The notes beneath the pieces were generated by a model that saw only the letters and a program-made list of their open reading frames with translations, was not told where the DNA came from and ran no database searches. A stretch of 64,000 bases of DNA from contig JAENYN010000001.1 of NCBI GenBank assembly GCA_016841765.1, forward strand, positions 62,001 through 126,000. The letters run 5' to 3'. Below are positions 51,264 through 59,853 of the stretch, in pieces (positions within the stretch are counted from its first letter, which is position 1; every line of letters begins with the position of its first letter). The position numbers and the translations under genes are program-made. The stretch comes from Guptibacillus hwajinpoensis. Lineage in GTDB: Bacteria; Bacillota; Bacilli; Bacillales; Bacillaceae_O.

Positions 51264-52253
51264 CTAAGCTCTCTCGTTGAGTTCTTCTTTGACTTCGTCC
51301 AAAGTGCGCTTTGTCAGCTTTAACGTCCCCTGTTCGACATCGTCCATCAATTTCTGAAGAGCCGAATTATAAGCATAATCAAAAGCTTCCTCAGCAGGCA
51401 CTTCAATATCCGGCTTCACGCCGACACCTTCCCAGTCCGTACCTGTTACCGGATTGATCACCCTTCCATTTGGGACAAATACCTGGACATGATCTTCCAA
51501 TCGATAACGGTCGACCGTATGAGCCCCGCCATAGGTTGTTTCACCAACTAATGTTGCACGCTTCAGCTGCTGCAAATCGTAAGCGCATTCCTCTGCACCG
51601 GAAAAAGTCTTATCGCTCGTTAATACATATAAAGGCTTTTCAAGATACCGGGCCCCCGGCAGATACGGCAGCGTCCAGCTCTGCTGGATCCGATTTCCCT
51701 CTCTGAAATAAAAAGTCTCCAGAAGTACAGGCTTTGGTGGAAAAAAATAGCTGAGCAGCAGCGCCACCATGTCCGACTCTCCCCCGCCGTTTTGGCGCAA
51801 ATCCAAAATCAGCGCATTGGTCTTCGCTAAAAACGCCATAGCCGCATGGCAAGTGTCTGCCGCCATATACGGCGGATAAAAAAGCCTCAAGTCCAGGTAC
51901 CCGATGTTACCGGGAAGACGCTCCACCTTTAAAAATCCAAAATTATTTTCTTCAGTCGTCTGTTTATCCGGTTCCCACATATCAATCTTCTTGTCTTTTT
52001 CTTCTTCAGGAAGAACCTGTTGACTGTACTCTACAATCAAATGTTTATCCTTGCTGACCTCCTGCAGATCCTCCGTTAACAATCCGCAAAGATCCGCCAG
52101 GCTCTCCATCTCATCATAAGCTCCTGAAGAGATGTTCTTGTTGATTTGCTCTGTAATCTTCTCCGCTGTTTCCGGAAAGACATACTTGCTTTGCAAAGTA
52201 TCCAATAAATTATCCAAAAGCGTTGATTTTCTTTGTCCGTTGATTTTGTCCAT
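51264..52253 (-). CDS. S41-family peptidase (TSPc domain)
   Basis: A 329-residue protease-fold protein with an N-terminal helical part (1-75) and an S41 core (about 105-300). The nucleophile Ser is in SDKTFSGAEECAY and the lysine-containing strand is RATLVGETTYGGAH; LILDLRQNGGGESDMV is typical. No signal peptide is seen, so it acts in the cytoplasm. It ends at TAG, after which a SEC-C motif continues in frame. Confidence 0.85.
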   Translation of the reverse strand: MDKINGQRKSTLLDNLLDTLQSKYVFPETAEKITEQINKNISSGAYDEMESLADLCGLLTEDLQEVSKDKHLIVEYSQQVLPEEEKDKKIDMWEPDKQTTEENNFGFLKVERLPGNIGYLDLRLFYPPYMAADTCHAAMAFLAKTNALILDLRQNGGGESDMVALLLSYFFPPKPVLLETFYFREGNRIQQSWTLPYLPGARYLEKPLYVLTSDKTFSGAEECAYDLQQLKRATLVGETTYGGAHTVDRYRLEDHVQVFVPNGRVINPVTGTDWEGVGVKPDIEVPAEEAFDYAYNSALQKLMDDVEQGTLKLTKRTLDEVKEELNERA

Positions 52254-52289
52254 TATTTTTTCGTCTCCTAGTGTTGTAGGTTTTTGAGT

Positions 52290-52338
52290 AAAAGGTGCCT
52301 GACCCCCGGTGCTTTAAAGCACTGGAGGTCAGGCACCT
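52290..52338. repeat. 49-bp palindrome, copy 2 of 4
   Basis: AAAGGTGCCTGACCCCCGGT, GCTTTAAAGC, then a complement with one or two mismatches (ACTGGAGGTCAGGCACCT). It lies in the leader of the S41 gene. Confidence 0.9.
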
Positions 52339-52381
52339 CACTGGGACTGTCAGCCGACTGATCGTAAAGGGATAAGTAATG

Positions 52382-53338
52382 CTATTGATTAGCCTTTAAT
52401 AATAAGTCATCCGTTATCTTTGCAATCCGGTTAACATTGTTTGCATAGATAAAGTGAGTGCCGTCGAGTATTTCGTATTTCGCGTGACCGCCAACTCGTT
52501 CAAGATGTTTATATTGATATTCTTGAGGTGGCATTTTAATTTGCTTATTGGGAGTTTCATAGGTTTTTTTCGAAATCACTTTAAAATATGAGATATCTCC
52601 GGGAAATGGCATAACCATCGTTTCTTTTATAAACTTAGGTGTACTTGCCATCATTTCTAAGACATTATCATTCATCGGAAACCCCGCAAAGGTTATCATG
52701 TCGTTTATCTCTTTTTCTGTATATCCATTTGAGAGCAAGTTCTTTTTATTGACGGCCAAAGGTGCAATAAGTGACATAATACCCGTAGCTTGCTGAAATT
52801 TTGCAACCTTAAGTATGGATTTTACAATAGCAGGCATTTCTCCTCCGTCATACGCAGTAGAAGTGCCGTCAAGAGAGATGATGGCTTCAATTTCCTCAGG
52901 GTATTTCGAAGCATAGTATTCACTGAAAACAGTTGATATAGAATGCGGCATTAAAACGTACGGTGCATTAAAACCCGCCTGCCTAAGGGCAGTTCTTATT
53001 TCTTCAATATAATTTTCACTGGTACGCGGCTTTGATGTTTCACTGCTAAACCCTGCGCCAAAATACTCGACACTAACAACTGTATATTTTTCACTTAACT
53101 TACGCATAAGCGGAGAAAATTCAGCAGACGGAAGAGCAACCCCCATACCCGGAAGCAATACAATCGTTTTCTCGCCATTTCCCATTGAATAGACATGCAT
53201 TTGTCCGTCATCAACGTCAACAAGCTGGCCATAAGGTTTAATTTGTTCTAATTTACCTTTAAAATATGTAGCATGTAAAATTGCGCCAATCAACAGAAGA
53301 AGCGCAATCACTGCAACGATTATTCCAAATATCGTCAT
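52382..53338 (-). CDS. Alpha/beta hydrolase with N-terminal membrane anchor
   Basis: A 318-residue protein. Residues 4-24 form a membrane helix, and the rest is a hydrolase fold with LLPGMGVALPSAEF (oxyanion), MPHSISTVF (Ser elbow of form HSxS) and a late DGTHFIYANN supplying His. The anchor suggests a surface-facing esterase or lipase. ATG follows GAGGG. Substrate unknown. Confidence 0.78.
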   Translation of the reverse strand: MTIFGIIVAVIALLLLIGAILHATYFKGKLEQIKPYGQLVDVDDGQMHVYSMGNGEKTIVLLPGMGVALPSAEFSPLMRKLSEKYTVVSVEYFGAGFSSETSKPRTSENYIEEIRTALRQAGFNAPYVLMPHSISTVFSEYYASKYPEEIEAIISLDGTSTAYDGGEMPAIVKSILKVAKFQQATGIMSLIAPLAVNKKNLLSNGYTEKEINDMITFAGFPMNDNVLEMMASTPKFIKETMVMPFPGDISYFKVISKKTYETPNKQIKMPPQEYQYKHLERVGGHAKYEILDGTHFIYANNVNRIAKITDDLLLKANQ

Positions 53339-53439
53339 ATTGTTTCCCTCTTTTATTTTAACTTGGCCTCATTTGTTTGAGATAAAGTGTTCGTCATATT
53401 CTTTCCTTCACCTGGTCTGCATGACCTGACTTCCATCTT

Positions 53440-53690
53440 TTCAATGATCATCCCCCAATTCCCCCGCTTTGGGTTTGCAGCAGCTTCTCTTATGGTTTAT
53501 ATGATTCCACTTTTACGTGCAAATACCTTTTTTAAAATAATAATGCTTATCGTTGTGACCGACCCAAAACAAACAAGCAGAGGACGGTTGTACATCCCCT
53601 GCTTCACTCCAATTATTTCTATTCACAATCCGTGCAACGTCATGACAACAGGCCGGATTATATAGGAATCGACAGTGATAGGCACTCAAA
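53440..53690 (-). pseudogene. Remnant of a GNAT gene 5' end and its leader
   Basis: This segment aligns with 56988-57240, the start of the intact GNAT gene and its upstream hairpin, but with many substitutions and small gaps. It includes the counterparts of the start (MIIEKM versus MIIAKM), of the hairpin AAGCAGAGGA / CCCCTGCTT, and of the leader. The protein-coding continuation is missing, so only the 5' end is left. Confidence 0.7.
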
Positions 53691-53909
53691 TTAATAGGTT
53701 ATGCATCTCCCGAACAGCATGGGTAAATGTAGCAGGATGAATTATCTTTGTATGTTTGGTACACAACACCTCTTATTCCTGGACAGGGTGTATATTGATA
53801 CCTTTTCCTTACTGATAGTACAAATTCCCACAACCTAATCTCTCTTAGCCCCTTTCTCATGGCTCCATAAAAAAAATCACCCGGTAAGGCGACAGGATTG
53901 TTTACCTTT
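53691..53909. other. Intergenic stretch without recognised features
   Basis: Between the GNAT remnant and the DUF2935 gene I see no credible gene, promoter pair or riboswitch. A weak hairpin followed by a T-run (about 53868-53895) could terminate the DUF2935 transcript. Confidence 0.3.
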
Positions 53910-54701
53910 CTATTTTTGTGCCGAAAGGTGGGAATCGAATAAATCTATAATTTCCAAAAATCTCACTGCCTCTCTAAATGTGTGATCGGCCAGTAGCGGA
54001 TGTATGTTACTCTTAATACGACATGCCTCTATTAACTCTCTGGCTGTCTTCTTAAAATCCCTTAAAGAAACAACCGATACTCTGTTTTGATCCAGAAACT
54101 GATCCAAGATTGGTACAGTTTCAGATTGGGGGCGCATCGAATCTAAATCAATTGCCTGAAAAACCAATTGATCAAAATCATGGCTGAATTCCCTTGCCTG
54201 GTCAACTAGTTTTCTTTCAGATGGGTCTAAAAGGTGTCCTATAAACTTGGCATGGTCGGCCATTATCTTGAGAAAGAACAAATTTTCTTGAATAATGGTG
54301 TCGGGTTCTGGTGCCAATTTTCCTTCATTCAGATCTCTTAGACGATTGGCAAAGTAAGCAGCTTCTCTGCTGATATGATCCACTAATAGAGGAAAATTGT
54401 TCGTCCTTATTTCACAACGTAACGTTAAACCTAACACTTTTCTCTTATAACCCCATATACTGACAGCTGCTTGGTATACTTCATTGTTGAAGGATTTAAT
54501 TTGGCGGATATCCGTGTTCACATTAAACCTTGCTAATTTCTCCTCTATTCGCTCAAAAAGGGTGATAAACTGTTTAGCTTCTGCAATCAATTGCGTCTGT
54601 TCATAAGTAAATCCCAAACTTAGAAATAAAGCATGTTCCTTCATTATCCTGGACCAAAATTGAATTTCATCCAGAGACCTCTCAACAATTGGATTACTCA
54701 T
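53910..54701 (-). CDS. DUF2935 helical protein
   Basis: A 263-residue all-helical protein made of two similar halves, each with a pattern FWSRIMKEHALFL / FFLKIMADHAKFI followed later by LVDHISREAAYF / LADHTFREAVRFLE. The conserved His/Glu residues in both halves suggest a ferritin-like four-helix metal site. DUF2935 proteins are common in Bacillaceae and unstudied as far as I know. ATG follows AAGGAGG. Confidence 0.85.
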   Translation of the reverse strand: MSNPIVERSLDEIQFWSRIMKEHALFLSLGFTYEQTQLIAEAKQFITLFERIEEKLARFNVNTDIRQIKSFNNEVYQAAVSIWGYKRKVLGLTLRCEIRTNNFPLLVDHISREAAYFANRLRDLNEGKLAPEPDTIIQENLFFLKIMADHAKFIGHLLDPSERKLVDQAREFSHDFDQLVFQAIDLDSMRPQSETVPILDQFLDQNRVSVVSLRDFKKTARELIEACRIKSNIHPLLADHTFREAVRFLEIIDLFDSHLSAQK

Positions 54702-54780
54702 GGTCCCACCTCCTTATTAAAACCTATCCCCATACTTATGTAAGAATATTTGTAGCTATTCATGTTACTTTTCAACCTAT

Positions 54781-54832
54781 AAAAGGTGCCTGACCCCCGG
54801 CGCTTTAAAGCACCGGGGGTCAGGCACCTTTT
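54781..54832. repeat. 52-bp palindrome, copy 3 of 4
   Basis: Half-site AAAAGGTGCCTGACCCCCGG, then CGCTTTAAAGCA and the complementary arm ending CACCTTTT. It lies between the oxidoreductase and DUF2935 genes. Confidence 0.95.
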
Positions 54833-54840
54833 GTGGCACG

Positions 54841-55875
54841 TTAAGGCAGTAACACGATCTTCCCTAACTTCCCTCTATTTTTAAAATAAACCTGAGCTTC
54901 TTTCACTTTTTCCAAAGGAAAGGTCTTATCAATGACTGGCTTGATTTTGCCTTCGGAGATCGCATGAAGCATTTCTTTAAATTCTTCTCTCGTACCTAAC
55001 ACAGATCCATACATTGTAATATGTTTTAGATACAGCGTTCTAAAATCAAGATTTGTCTGTTGCCCGCCGGCAGATCCAGATATACAGAACTTGCCACCTT
55101 TTTTCAGAACCTGAAGAGATGTGGAAAACAAAGCATCTCCGACCACGTCTAAAACAGAATCAACCGGCCCGCCATTCACTTCTAAAATTTCTTTTGGCAG
55201 ATTATCGGATCTGTATGACAGTACGTGTGCTGCCCCTATCTCCTTCATTCTTTCTGCGCCTTCTAAATCACCAATGATGGCAATAACCTTAGCCCCAAAT
55301 ACTTTTGAGGCAATTTGCACATTCAATGATCCTACTCCGCCATTGGCCCCTGTGACCATAACCGTCTCTCCAGGTTTCACTTGAATTTGTTTGACCATAT
55401 GCCAGGCCGTTAACCCGCTTACTGAAAAAACAGCACTTTCTAAATAAGTGGAAAGAGGCATCTCAAAACAAAGATCAGCAGGCCACACCACATATTCAGC
55501 ATAACCCCCGTCATATTCCGACCCTATAAAGGACATATCCTCAGAAATATGTTCAGTCCCCTCTTCTCCACTGGAAGTGAAAGGAAATAGAACGACACTT
55601 TTTCCTGCCATGGCTTCATCTACTTGACTGCCAACTTCAACAATTTCTCCCGCTATATCTGATCCGGGTATACGCGGGAAATGCACCCCTTCCGGCCGCC
55701 AGCCGGACTTGGAATCGGTGCCATAAGCGCCTTCTCTCATCCAGATTTCCGTATTATTAATGGCACATGCCTTCACTTTCACAAGAACTTCATTTTCTTT
55801 GGGTTCCGGCCTGGAAATTTCGACTACTTTTAACTTATCTACGTCCCCATACCCTGTGACTTGTACAGCCCTCAT
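54841..55875 (-). CDS. Zinc-independent MDR-family quinone oxidoreductase-like protein
   Basis: A 344-residue medium-chain dehydrogenase/reductase: N-terminal GroES-like half with PGSDIAGEIVEVG and a C-terminal NADPH domain with VTGANGGVGSLNVQIA. The cysteines for catalytic zinc are not present in the usual places, which suits the quinone oxidoreductase branch. ATG follows AAAGGTGATG. Its partner substrate is unknown. Confidence 0.83.
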   Translation of the reverse strand: MRAVQVTGYGDVDKLKVVEISRPEPKENEVLVKVKACAINNTEIWMREGAYGTDSKSGWRPEGVHFPRIPGSDIAGEIVEVGSQVDEAMAGKSVVLFPFTSSGEEGTEHISEDMSFIGSEYDGGYAEYVVWPADLCFEMPLSTYLESAVFSVSGLTAWHMVKQIQVKPGETVMVTGANGGVGSLNVQIASKVFGAKVIAIIGDLEGAERMKEIGAAHVLSYRSDNLPKEILEVNGGPVDSVLDVVGDALFSTSLQVLKKGGKFCISGSAGGQQTNLDFRTLYLKHITMYGSVLGTREEFKEMLHAISEGKIKPVIDKTFPLEKVKEAQVYFKNRGKLGKIVLLP

Positions 55876-55982
55876 TCAATCATCACCTTTTCCTGAATTT
55901 ACAGTCCTATTTTTATATTCTACTCATGGATTACGTATGATTCAAAGAGAACATAGTACATCAAGTAGGATTGTTAATTAAC

Positions 55983-56034
55983 GGTGCCTGTCACCACCTG
56001 GATTATACTGACATACCCAGGTAGTGACAGGCCT
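55983..56034. repeat. GTGCCTGTCAC palindrome (long form)
   Basis: GGTGCCTGTCACCACCTGG pairs with CCCAGGTAGTGACAGGCCTC around 14 bases. It directly follows the GNAT gene stop and could also act as its transcript-end hairpin. Confidence 0.75.
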
Positions 56035-56038
56035 CAAT

Positions 56039-57001
56039 TTACCGGCTAAGGTTTCTATCATCCAAATACCTGATCAAGGAATATCCAACCGGGCGAAAAT
56101 GAGTCATCCAAAACCTTCGCGCAGACAGATTGGCAGATTCGAAATCAACTGACAACCGTTCATAGCCGTTTTTCACAGCATACACTTCCACATGATTCAG
56201 CAGCGCCTTGCCGATGCCCGAACCCCTGAACGCTGCCTTTGTATGTGTTTCCTTTATCGCAAGCGTCTTCTCATCTCGAACGATTGTGCATGCATTGTCG
56301 GCACCGCTTTCCGTGTTCATAATCGCGACTATGTCATCCTCCCTTTCTGCCACTGTGACTGTCAGATCAGGATTTTCAAACCAGCCCAGGATGGCCTCCC
56401 TCGGATATTTATTCTGTTGCGGCAAAAAAACCGGGGCAGATGCCAGGTAACTTTCATGTTCCTCAAGTAAATCCACTAGTTGATCCACGTCTTCCGGATG
56501 CCCGTTTCTAATATGGATTCCTTCCAGTTTCACCTTCTCCACCGCTTGTACTTCCCGCATACTGTCAACAACGTGCATCCCATAACCGTTCCAAAACAAC
56601 TGTTCAATCAGCTTGTGCTCGCGGTTTAATGCCGTAATAGCGTGGACAATGCACCCATCTTGAAGCCACCTGGAAGAAATGTCAGCGTACATCTTCTCAA
56701 AAACAACATCTGAATTCTCTCCAGAAACGCCATGCGCCCATTCCGGCGTATACACCCCGCAGTGCGAACTCTTGAAATCTTCTATTTTAAAACCGGCTAA
56801 ATATCCGATGACCTCCCCTTCTGCTATAGCAACGACACCCTCACTGCTCATTACCATATCTTCCAGCAACCTGGCCACGATTTCTTTCTCTACATACTTT
56901 CCCGGAAGAAATGGATCATGGTGCCGGGCCTCCTTATACCGATGGACAAAAATCTCCGCCGCCTGTTCTGCATGTCTGCCTTCCATTTTCGCGATGATCA
57001 T
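56039..57001 (-). CDS. Tandem GNAT acetyltransferase
   Basis: A 320-residue protein of two GNAT-like halves. The C-terminal half carries the acetyl-CoA loop THTKAAFRGSGIGKALLNHV and a late FESANLSARRFWMTHFRPVGY, while the N-terminal half looks degenerate. I chose ATG 57001 (GGGGG nine bases before); an upstream TTG at 57085 has a poor site. Substrate unknown. The 5' end of a relative survives at 53440. Confidence 0.8.
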   Translation of the reverse strand: MIIAKMEGRHAEQAAEIFVHRYKEARHHDPFLPGKYVEKEIVARLLEDMVMSSEGVVAIAEGEVIGYLAGFKIEDFKSSHCGVYTPEWAHGVSGENSDVVFEKMYADISSRWLQDGCIVHAITALNREHKLIEQLFWNGYGMHVVDSMREVQAVEKVKLEGIHIRNGHPEDVDQLVDLLEEHESYLASAPVFLPQQNKYPREAILGWFENPDLTVTVAEREDDIVAIMNTESGADNACTIVRDEKTLAIKETHTKAAFRGSGIGKALLNHVEVYAVKNGYERLSVDFESANLSARRFWMTHFRPVGYSLIRYLDDRNLSR

Positions 57002-57120
57002 TCCGCAACGCCCCCACTTTTTAATCCCGTTTTCGTTTGGCAGCATCTTCTCTAATGGTTTATATCTTTCCACTTCTTCGGGCAAATACCTTTTTTAGTA
57101 TAGTAAATAAGCGTACACAA

Positions 57121-57154
57121 AAAGAAGCAGAGGATGGTTCTGCATCCCCTGCTT
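57121..57154 (-). terminator. Terminator hairpin upstream of the GNAT gene
   Basis: GAAGCAGAGGATG pairs with CATCCCCTGCTTC with one mismatch, followed on the minus strand by TTTTTG. It would stop transcripts from the duplicated activator fragment. Confidence 0.75.
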
Positions 57155-57206
57155 CATTCCAATAACTCCTAGTCATAACCCGTGCAATGTCATGACCGAA
57201 TGATTA

Positions 57207-57792
57207 TTAGGATCGATAAAATTCGGCTAGTGACAGGCACCCTGTTTTGAACATTTCTGAAATGAAAGTGCCCAGATAACGCTGTTCAGCTGCAACCGGG
57301 ACATTCAGTCTCCTCCCGACATCAATAAGATCCTTTATATGAATTTTCCTGACTCCGATATCGATCAACTCGACCCGGGCAGCAGGCATCACTTCAGGTT
57401 CGTCCAGTGTGATGGCAAACTTGTAATCCTCAGAATCCACGTTGCAGCCCGGATATAAAGGAACGTAATTCAAATGATCGATATTCGCTTCCAATAGATT
57501 CTGAATCACCTCCCGGCACGTACCGGGCAAGTTATTGATCACCAGCACATCAGTACCCTCGGGAATTGCCATCAGCCATTTTAGTTGCGAAGGCTCAAAA
57601 AAACGCCCGGCAACGGAAACACTCGACCCCGGCGGAACAAGCTCCTGTGCATATTCATAAATTTCGGATACCTGGCTGGTGATAAAAAAATGCTCCGCTT
57701 CCTCAACTTCGCGGATCCCATCATCAATGCAATACCCAATGACCTTATAAGCCGGTTCAAAGTAATCCTTCAGCTGTTCCATGAGTGTCAAT
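57207..57792 (-). pseudogene. Duplicated receptor-domain fragment of the sigma-54 activator
   Basis: Positions 57250-57792 are an ungapped, nearly identical copy of 50473-51015. The open frame runs for 194 codons, giving codons about 16-197 of the activator plus 13 new residues (KTGCLSLAEFYRS). The native start, PAS, AAA+ and DNA-binding parts are missing. A TTG at 57791 exists without a good ribosome site. If translated, the product would be a free receptor domain that could compete for ligand. Confidence 0.9.
57231..57243. repeat. GTGACAGGCACC half-site
   Basis: AGTGACAGGCACC is the single arm of the GTGCCTGTCAC palindrome. It sits seven bases from the edge of the 543-bp duplication. Confidence 0.6.
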
Positions 57793-57820
57793 CACTTCCC
57801 TCGTCCCACCCCAGGTATCA

Positions 57821-58810
57821 CTATGCTCCTTTTTGATTTAGCCTTACGTCACCCCTCTTCCCTGTTTTCTCCAGGTACCGGCTGTAAATGACTGCCCCCT
57901 GCTGCTGAATGATGAAAGCAATGGTTATAAAAAGGGCAGCCTCACTGCCAAAGGAAGTTGCGGCAATGCCGATCGCGATCGAGAGATTCCTCATGACAGT
58001 ACCGTAAACCAGCGCAACGCCGTTTTTCATATCGAAAAACTTTCGCGATATAACTGTCGAGGCAACAAAAGAGACGAAATAAAAAAGGAGCAAAGCGATT
58101 ATTGACTTCATAATCAAATCCAAATTATTCAAAAGCATTTCAGCCTTCAAGCTGATACTTACAAACACAACATACATCATTGCCCAAATACTTACTGCGG
58201 GAAAATAAGGCTTGATTTTCTCTTTAAAATGGCTGGAGCTATATTTTTTAAGCAGCATTCTGTGTGTTAAGAACCCTAACATCATAGGAACAAATACGAC
58301 CAGGGCAATCGTTTTGAAGGTTGCAAAAACATCGATGTCGACAAATTCCCCCACCATTATAAGCAAGTACCAGGGAGCCGCAACGGAACCGAGGATCAAA
58401 CCGAAAACTGTGATTTTTACTGCTGCAGACACATTCCCCCTATTGATCATCGTCCAGGAAATCGTCATCCCGCTTGTTGGCAAAATGGAAGCCAACGCCA
58501 GTCCTGTAAATAACAATGGTTCATCCCTTAATATGATCAGCCCGATTCCATAAGCAAATAAAGGTATGACCATAAAATTGACCAGCATTGCCGTGATGAG
58601 GAGTTTCTTTTCTTTAAGAGATGTCAGTTCCTTCAAATTAAGACCGATCATAGAAGGATAAATCATCATGATCGTTCCAACGAGAATCGTCTTTTTCAAT
58701 CCTGAGGTATCAACCATCGAACCGATGATAAATCCAAGCATCAAAACCAGGGGTATCACCATAACCATCTTTTTTTGAGGATAGAAAAAAACTTTTTTCA
58801 ACTTGACCAT
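57821..58810 (-). CDS. BASS/ACR3-superfamily transporter
   Basis: A 329-residue membrane protein with about ten helices resembling the bile acid:sodium symporter / ACR3 superfamily, with the helix-break region LASILPTSGMTISWTMINRG and late VALVYGTVMRNLSIAIGIA. It could export arsenite or move an organic anion; no arsenic regulator is adjacent. The ATG at 58810 abuts AAAGGGA, so TTG 58801 is a possible true start. Confidence 0.75.
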   Translation of the reverse strand: MVKLKKVFFYPQKKMVMVIPLVLMLGFIIGSMVDTSGLKKTILVGTIMMIYPSMIGLNLKELTSLKEKKLLITAMLVNFMVIPLFAYGIGLIILRDEPLLFTGLALASILPTSGMTISWTMINRGNVSAAVKITVFGLILGSVAAPWYLLIMVGEFVDIDVFATFKTIALVVFVPMMLGFLTHRMLLKKYSSSHFKEKIKPYFPAVSIWAMMYVVFVSISLKAEMLLNNLDLIMKSIIALLLFYFVSFVASTVISRKFFDMKNGVALVYGTVMRNLSIAIGIAATSFGSEAALFITIAFIIQQQGAVIYSRYLEKTGKRGDVRLNQKGA

Positions 58811-59065
58811 TCCCTTTCTAAATAACCTTAATAAATCATAATGATTCCGATTTATTGCTAATGGTTATATTGTAATATACCCATGAGGGTTTTAAAACAA
58901 TATAGTATTGGGAATGTTAGAATTTTTTGTTAACGAGAGGAACACCATTGTCAATACAAAAGAAGCCACAATGCTAAACTATACTTGAAGGAAATAATAA
59001 TAACGAAAGTGGAATACTCCTGGATGTTGTTATTAAGACCACACTTAACAATAAGGAGGAGTGAG

Positions 59066-59794
59066 ATGTTCTTCTTTAAAACATACGAACAAAGCATTCT
59101 ACAGCTGCCACCAAAAAAAACATATGAAAAAGAGGACTTGATGACAGATGACTTCCTGTACGCAAAGGACAAACGTCTCGAGGCGTACTGGGCTCCTTTT
59201 GAATCCCTAAATAAAGAAGCGAAAGTGATCATGGCGGGGATTACCCCTGGATGGACGCAGATGCAAATAGCATTTAATTACGTTCGGAAAAACATCGGGT
59301 CAGAAGATAGGGAAGTACTGCTGCAGAACGCCAAAAAACAGGCAAGTTTCGGCGGAAAAGCGATCCGAAAGAACCTAGTTGATATGCTTGATGGAATCGA
59401 ACTGAATAAGCATTTGGACATTACCAGCAGCGCAGAGCTCTATGGAGATAAGAACCATCTTCTGCATTCTGCTTCTGTACTCAGATATCCAGTGTTCATC
59501 AATAAGAAAAATTACACCGGTTCCAACCCATCTATGCTGAAGCATCCTTTGCTATTACAAATGATCCGTGAACTGTTCATACCCGAGGTAAGCGAAGTCC
59601 AGAATGCTGTCATTATTCCAGCAGGCAAAGCTGTTTCCGACGTGCTGCGCCACCTGGTGGATGAAGGGGAGATTCCTAATAAAACGATTTTGTTCGATTT
59701 CCCTCATCCATCTGGAGCAAACGGCCACCGCAAGAAGCAGTATGAGGAAAAGAGAGAGTGGTTTAGAGAGGTGTTAGAGAGACATTTTCAGTAA
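59066..59794 (+). CDS. Uracil-DNA-glycosylase-fold protein
   Basis: A 242-residue protein with an early GITPGWTQMQIAF loop and a late DFPHPSGANGHR motif, which match motifs A and B of the uracil-DNA glycosylase superfamily. The catalytic Asp/Asn of motif A is not clearly present, so activity is uncertain. ATG 59066 follows AAGGAGG. Single gene, function unknown. Confidence 0.65.
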   Translation: MFFFKTYEQSILQLPPKKTYEKEDLMTDDFLYAKDKRLEAYWAPFESLNKEAKVIMAGITPGWTQMQIAFNYVRKNIGSEDREVLLQNAKKQASFGGKAIRKNLVDMLDGIELNKHLDITSSAELYGDKNHLLHSASVLRYPVFINKKNYTGSNPSMLKHPLLLQMIRELFIPEVSEVQNAVIIPAGKAVSDVLRHLVDEGEIPNKTILFDFPHPSGANGHRKKQYEEKREWFREVLERHFQ

Positions 59795-59796
59795 AA

Positions 59797-59843
59797 AAGG
59801 TGCCTGACCCCCGGTGCTTTAAAGCACCGGGGGTCAGGCACCT
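59797..59843. repeat. 47-bp palindrome, copy 4 of 4
   Basis: AAGGTGCCTGACCCCCGG, TGCTTTAAAGCA, then the perfect complement. It lies between convergent genes and may serve as terminator for either. Confidence 0.95.
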
Positions 59844-59853
59844 AATGAGGCAC

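Noticed and set aside
53700-53930. Possible c-di-GMP-type riboswitch before the DUF2935 stop
   Set aside because: The bases resemble the aptamer only superficially (CACCCGGTAAGG); conserved blocks are missing and the position is at a gene end, not a leader.
40770-59843. The ~50-bp palindromes as a CRISPR array
   Set aside because: Copies are kilobases apart in separate intergenic regions, with no spacers or cas genes.
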